The position numbers and the translations under genes were made by a program. Under the pieces are notes generated by a model that was not told the origin of the DNA, did not search any database, and worked only from the letters and a program-made list of their open reading frames with translations. This document shows positions 60,576 to 64,000 of a stretch of 64,000 nt of DNA, in pieces (position 1 is the first letter of the stretch; each line of letters begins with the position of its first letter). This DNA comes from Dehalococcoidia bacterium (GTDB lineage Bacteria > Chloroflexota > Dehalococcoidia > DSTF01 > JALHUB01). The stretch lies in NCBI GenBank assembly GCA_030018455.1, contig JASEFU010000005.1:62001-126000 (forward strand). Reading direction: 5' to 3'.

Positions 60576-63500
60576 TCACGCTTTCCTGACCGCCAGGCGC
60601 ATTCGATGGCCGTCTACCGTGTGTTCCTCGCGATGGGCGTCCGGCGGCGCCTCCCCCTCGACCAGCTCGAGCGACAGCGTCTCCTGACGCACGTACTCGC
60701 CGAAGGCCGTCATCACCCGCCGCAGGTCGTCGCCATCGCGGTAGTAGGTGACGATGCGGTCGGCAATGTCGAAGGCGGCATTGCGACGCATCGTCTGGAG
60801 GCGGTGCACGATCTCGCGCGCCAGCCCCTCGTCGGCAAGCTCGGGCGTGATCTCGGTGGGGATCGCCACCAGGTAGCCGTACTCGGCGGCGGTCGCGAAG
60901 CCCTCGCGGTCGTGGGCCGCCACGTCGATCTCGCCCGGCTCCAGCGTCCACCTGCCGGCAACGACGGGCTCGCGGCGGGACAGCGCATCCGCAACGGCGC
61001 GTGAGTCGAGGCTTCGCAGCGCTTCACATATTTCGCCCAGCTCGCGCCCGTACTTTGGCCCGAGCGCTGCGCGATTGGACCGCACCTCGTACGATACGAA
61101 TTCGCTGTCGTCGTCGATCAGCGTCAGCTCTTTGACGTTCAGCTCTTCCTTGACCTGCCCGGCGAGACTCTGCACCGCTGCCTGTTCTGAGCGGGCGCGC
61201 ACTTTCACGAAGGCGCGGGCCAGCGGCTGCCTCACCTTGATGCCGGCCTTGCTTCGCGCCGACCGTCCCAGCCCCACCAGCCGCATGACGAGGCGGACTT
61301 CGCCGTCCAGCCGCTCGTCCACCAGCGACATGTCGGCGACGGGCCAATCGCAGAGGTGGACGCTTTCGGGCGCCGTTGCGTCGTGGGAGCGCACGAGGTT
61401 CTGGTACATCGCCTCAGCGAGGAAGGGCACGAACGGCGCGAGGAGCTTGGAGAGCGTCACCAGGCAGGTGTGCAACGTCTCGTAAGCCGTGCGCTTGTCG
61501 GCGTCGTCCTCGCTCTTCCAGAAGCGGCGGCGGCTGCGGCGCACGTACCAGTTCGAGAGATCCTCCACGAACGCCTCGATGTGCCGGGTTGCGGTCATCG
61601 AATCGAACTCTTCCAGCGCTACGGTGACGCGGTCGATGAGCTGGTTCAGGCCGGACAGTATCCAGCGATCGAGGTCGGCGGAGGCACGCGCGCCCGGGGC
61701 CGCGCCGGGCACGAAGCGGTCGATGTTGGCGTAGGTGACGAAGAAAGAGTAAGTGTTCCAGAGCGTGAGCACAAAGCCGCGACGGATCTCGTCGCCGCTG
61801 TGCCAGCCGAAGTTCAGGTTGGCCGTCGGGTTATGGCGCGCGAAGAGCCACCGCATGACGTCGACGCCCATGCGTTCGGCGGCGTCGTCGAACCAGATGG
61901 CGTTGCCCTTGCTCTTGTGCATCTCTTCGCCCTTTTCGTCGCGAAGGAGGGCGTAGCCGAAGCAGGCGCGGAAAGGCTCGCGGTCCTCGAGCACAGTGCT
62001 CATGGCGAGCAGCGAATAGAACCAGTTGCGGAACTGGCCGGGAAAGCTCTCCGATATCCAGTCGGCGGGGAACCACTCCTCCCAGTAGGCGCGGTTGTGC
62101 CGGTAGTGGAGCGTGGAATAGGGCACGATGCCGGCGTCGAGCCAGGGGTTGCCCACGTCAGGGATGCGGCCGACGAGGGCGCCGCACTTCGAGCAGCGGA
62201 TCTTCACGGCGTCGATCCACGGCCGGTGGGGCGAGTGCCCCTCGAACTCCTCCCAGCCCTCGACGGCGCGCTCGCGCAGTTCCTCGTCGCCGCCCATGAC
62301 CTCGACGTTGCCGCACTCGCGGCACTCGTAGATGGGCAGCGCGAGGCCGTAGTAGCGCTTTTTCGAGATCATCCAGTCTTCCATGTTCTGGAGCCAGTCG
62401 AGCTCGCGCGCCAGGCCAAACTCGGGGATCCAGCGGATCCTCTTGGTGACGGCGGCGATACGGTGGCGCAGCTCGTCCATGGAGATGAACCACTCATCCA
62501 CCAGGCGGAAGACAAGCTCGCTCTCGCAGCGCCAGCAAACGGGGTAGCGGTGGGTGTAGTCTTCGACACGATAGAGGATGCCCTTGCGGGCGAGGTCGTC
62601 GAAGACAGGCTGCGTAACGTCGGCGACGTTGCGGCCGCTGAGCCAGCCGAACCCGGGGAGGAAGTTGCCGGCTTCGTCGAGGGGTGCGATGACGGCCAGC
62701 CCGAAGTCCTTGCTCAGCAGGAAGTCCTCTTTGCCGGCGCCAGGCGCGATGTGGACGATTCCCGTTCCTTCCGTCTCGCTGACCTCCTCCCAGGGGACGA
62801 CCCGGTGCTCGACGCCATGCTGCGGCGGGAGCTCGTCGAAGGGGCCGCGATACTTCCAGCCGGCCATCTCCGCGCCCTTGAGCTCGCCCAGCACCTCGTA
62901 GCCGCCTTGCAGCACTCCGAGCGCCGCCTTCGCCAGATAGTACGTCTCGTCGCCCTGGCGCACGCGGACGTAGTCGAGATCGGGATGGACGGCGGCCGCG
63001 GTGTTGGAGGAGAGCGTCCAGGGCGTCGTCGTCCAGACTAGAAGGCTCTCCCTGTCGCGTCCTTCCAGAGGGAACTTGAGGTAGACGCTGGGGTGCGTCA
63101 GCTCGCGGTAGCCTTCGGTGACGATCTCGTGTTGCGAGAGGCCAGTGGCGCAGCGAGGGCACCAGGGCATCACGTCGTGGCCCTTGTAGAGCCAGCCTTC
63201 CTCGTGGCAACGCTTGAGGAAGTGCCAGATGGTGTAATTGTTCTCGTCGGAGAACGTGTAGTAAGAGTTGTCCCAGTCCATCCAGTAGCCGAGGCGGATC
63301 GACTGTTCGGTCTGGATGGCGGAGAAGCGGCGGACGCGGTCCTTGCACGCCTCTACAAACCGGTCGATGCCGAAGGCCTCGATGTCGCGCTTGGACTTGA
63401 ACCCCATCTCCCGCTCGACCTCGACCTCGATCCACAGCCCCTGGCAGTCGAAGCCGTTCTGGTAGCGCTGGCGGAAGCCCTGCATCGTCTTCAGGCGCTG

Positions 63501-63707
63501 GTAGATGTCCTTGTAGGTGCGCCCCCAGGCGTGGTGGACGCCCATCGGGTTGTTGGCGGTGATGGGGCCATCGATGAACGACCACTTCTGAGGGGACGCC
63601 TGGTTGCGGCGCAAGTACTTCTCGATCATTCCCTCCTCGCGCCACCAGCGCAGGATGTCGCGTTCGAGGGCCGGGAAGTCGACCTTTGCCGGGACCGGTC
63701 TAAACAT
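60576..63707 (-). CDS. ileS: Isoleucyl-tRNA synthetase
   Basis: 1,043 residues from the ATG at 63707 (MFRPVPAKVDFP), with GGAGAG upstream; the longer frame runs through the leader RNA. Class I synthetase: GVHHAWGRTYKD for the HIGH motif, an editing domain (LLVWTTTPWTLSSNTAAAV), MHKSKGNAIWFDD for KMSKS, and an anticodon-binding region. Sequence features such as YQNGFDCQGLWIEVEVEREMGFKSKRDIE are those of the second, eukaryote-like bacterial IleRS group, often mupirocin-resistant. Charges tRNA-Ile. Expression is predicted to be controlled by the T-box leader upstream. Confidence 0.97.
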   Translation of the reverse strand: MFRPVPAKVDFPALERDILRWWREEGMIEKYLRRNQASPQKWSFIDGPITANNPMGVHHAWGRTYKDIYQRLKTMQGFRQRYQNGFDCQGLWIEVEVEREMGFKSKRDIEAFGIDRFVEACKDRVRRFSAIQTEQSIRLGYWMDWDNSYYTFSDENNYTIWHFLKRCHEEGWLYKGHDVMPWCPRCATGLSQHEIVTEGYRELTHPSVYLKFPLEGRDRESLLVWTTTPWTLSSNTAAAVHPDLDYVRVRQGDETYYLAKAALGVLQGGYEVLGELKGAEMAGWKYRGPFDELPPQHGVEHRVVPWEEVSETEGTGIVHIAPGAGKEDFLLSKDFGLAVIAPLDEAGNFLPGFGWLSGRNVADVTQPVFDDLARKGILYRVEDYTHRYPVCWRCESELVFRLVDEWFISMDELRHRIAAVTKRIRWIPEFGLARELDWLQNMEDWMISKKRYYGLALPIYECRECGNVEVMGGDEELRERAVEGWEEFEGHSPHRPWIDAVKIRCSKCGALVGRIPDVGNPWLDAGIVPYSTLHYRHNRAYWEEWFPADWISESFPGQFRNWFYSLLAMSTVLEDREPFRACFGYALLRDEKGEEMHKSKGNAIWFDDAAERMGVDVMRWLFARHNPTANLNFGWHSGDEIRRGFVLTLWNTYSFFVTYANIDRFVPGAAPGARASADLDRWILSGLNQLIDRVTVALEEFDSMTATRHIEAFVEDLSNWYVRRSRRRFWKSEDDADKRTAYETLHTCLVTLSKLLAPFVPFLAEAMYQNLVRSHDATAPESVHLCDWPVADMSLVDERLDGEVRLVMRLVGLGRSARSKAGIKVRQPLARAFVKVRARSEQAAVQSLAGQVKEELNVKELTLIDDDSEFVSYEVRSNRAALGPKYGRELGEICEALRSLDSRAVADALSRREPVVAGRWTLEPGEIDVAAHDREGFATAAEYGYLVAIPTEITPELADEGLAREIVHRLQTMRRNAAFDIADRIVTYYRDGDDLRRVMTAFGEYVRQETLSLELVEGEAPPDAHREEHTVDGHRMRLAVRKA

Positions 63708-63717
63708 GACTTCTCTC

Positions 63718-64000
63718 CAATAAGAAACCCGTCCCAGCCAGGGACGGGCGATCATTACCCGCGGTACCACCCCGATTCTCGCCTCAGGCGAGCGCTTTCC
63801 GGGGCACGCGTTCATGCCCCCGTCCCTCTAACGTGGGACGAACCCGTCCGAGCCTACTTGTCCCTCGGCGGAAGGATGTTCGGTCGGCGGCTCAGGAGTG
63901 ATTTTCGGCCGGCGCCGCCGCGTCTCCCGGCGCTGCCGGGACCCCTCCCGGGGCGCTCACACCATACCGGACTCGCTGTCCGGCTCCACCGGCTTACTCG
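63718..64000 (-). promoter_or_regulatory. T-box leader of ileS with intrinsic terminator
   Basis: On the minus strand the T-box core GGGTGGTACCGCGGG (63759-63772) is followed by a terminator: CCCGTCCC and GGGACGGG (63728-63748, loop TGGCT) then TTTCTTATT. Uncharged tRNA-Ile would bind the leader and favour the antiterminator, allowing ileS transcription. A candidate specifier codon ATC lies at 63900-63902 (minus), followed by A; this assignment is tentative. The leader may extend beyond the window. Confidence 0.88.

Noticed and set aside
61356-63041. 561-residue open frame on the plus strand
   Set aside because: Antisense shadow of ileS, with no recognisable domain.

Overview
The window is a contiguous piece of a GC-rich bacterial chromosome carrying about 54 protein-coding genes. 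No rRNA, tRNA, CRISPR array, transposase or phage gene was seen. Its features fit a Chloroflexota genome, most likely in or near Dehalococcoidia. These are many secreted proteins with long Thr-Pro stalks and a C-terminal membrane anchor, an ECF sigma factor followed by a DUF5667 protein, a CbbQ/NorD-type pair without Rubisco, and GTG/TTG start codons in a large share of genes. An archaeal-type fructose-1,6-bisphosphate aldolase/phosphatase hints at thermophilic or anaerobic ancestry. The taxonomic call is inference from gene content.

Layout. Positions 1-4.5 kb hold three surface proteins built from a cohesin-like module, one of which also has a dockerin-like EF-hand pair. Positions 4.8-6.9 kb hold an ECF sigma factor and its DUF5667 partner. 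Positions 7.0-9.9 kb hold a promoter, a probable structured non-coding RNA with an intrinsic terminator, then three exported proteins: one with acidic DDDGD/NDGC repeats, a membrane-anchored caspase-fold protein and an InlB-like repeat protein. Positions 9.9-13.0 kb hold a two-component system divergent from a small secreted protein. Positions 13.0-16.6 kb hold an exported esterase, a seven-bladed propeller protein and a second caspase-fold paralogue. Positions 16.7-23.0 kb are a minus-strand operon: coaE, a CbbQ-like AAA ATPase, two cyclophilin lipoproteins and a 1,077-residue NorD-like VWA protein.

Positions 23.4-34.1 kb are plus-strand except for a PAP2 phosphatase: a DUF364 protein, a GAF/degenerate-GGDEF protein, an NADH-oxidase-type flavoprotein, two Tat-lipoprotein peptide-binding proteins, a GNAT, a GMC oxidoreductase and a MarR regulator. 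Positions 34.1-44.2 kb are mostly minus-strand: a GDPD-like protein, two glycosyltransferases, a chagasin-type inhibitor, lipA, galE, fabF and folC, with an atypical response regulator and a SWIM-finger protein on the plus strand. Positions 44.4-55.2 kb carry central metabolism and transport: FBP aldolase/phosphatase, rdgB, moaA, moaC, a DsbA-like protein, an MFS carrier, a split transketolase, DUF362, a UPF0104-type membrane protein and a CDF transporter. Positions 55.6-59.5 kb hold proline synthesis genes (proB, proA) with a GNAT between them and many palindromic repeats. The window ends with a lipoprotein and ileS under a T-box leader.

The most interesting signals are these: a cohesin/dockerin-like set of surface proteins; a shared motif (GTTAACTTTT-N11-GCGTT) upstream of the ECF sigma gene and a distant lipoprotein; a C-terminal VGG..(L/V)P anchor shared by three exported proteins; a pair of membrane-anchored caspase-fold proteins with His and Cys retained; an orphan ~185-nt RNA; and a terminator-like hairpin directly before the coaE start codon.
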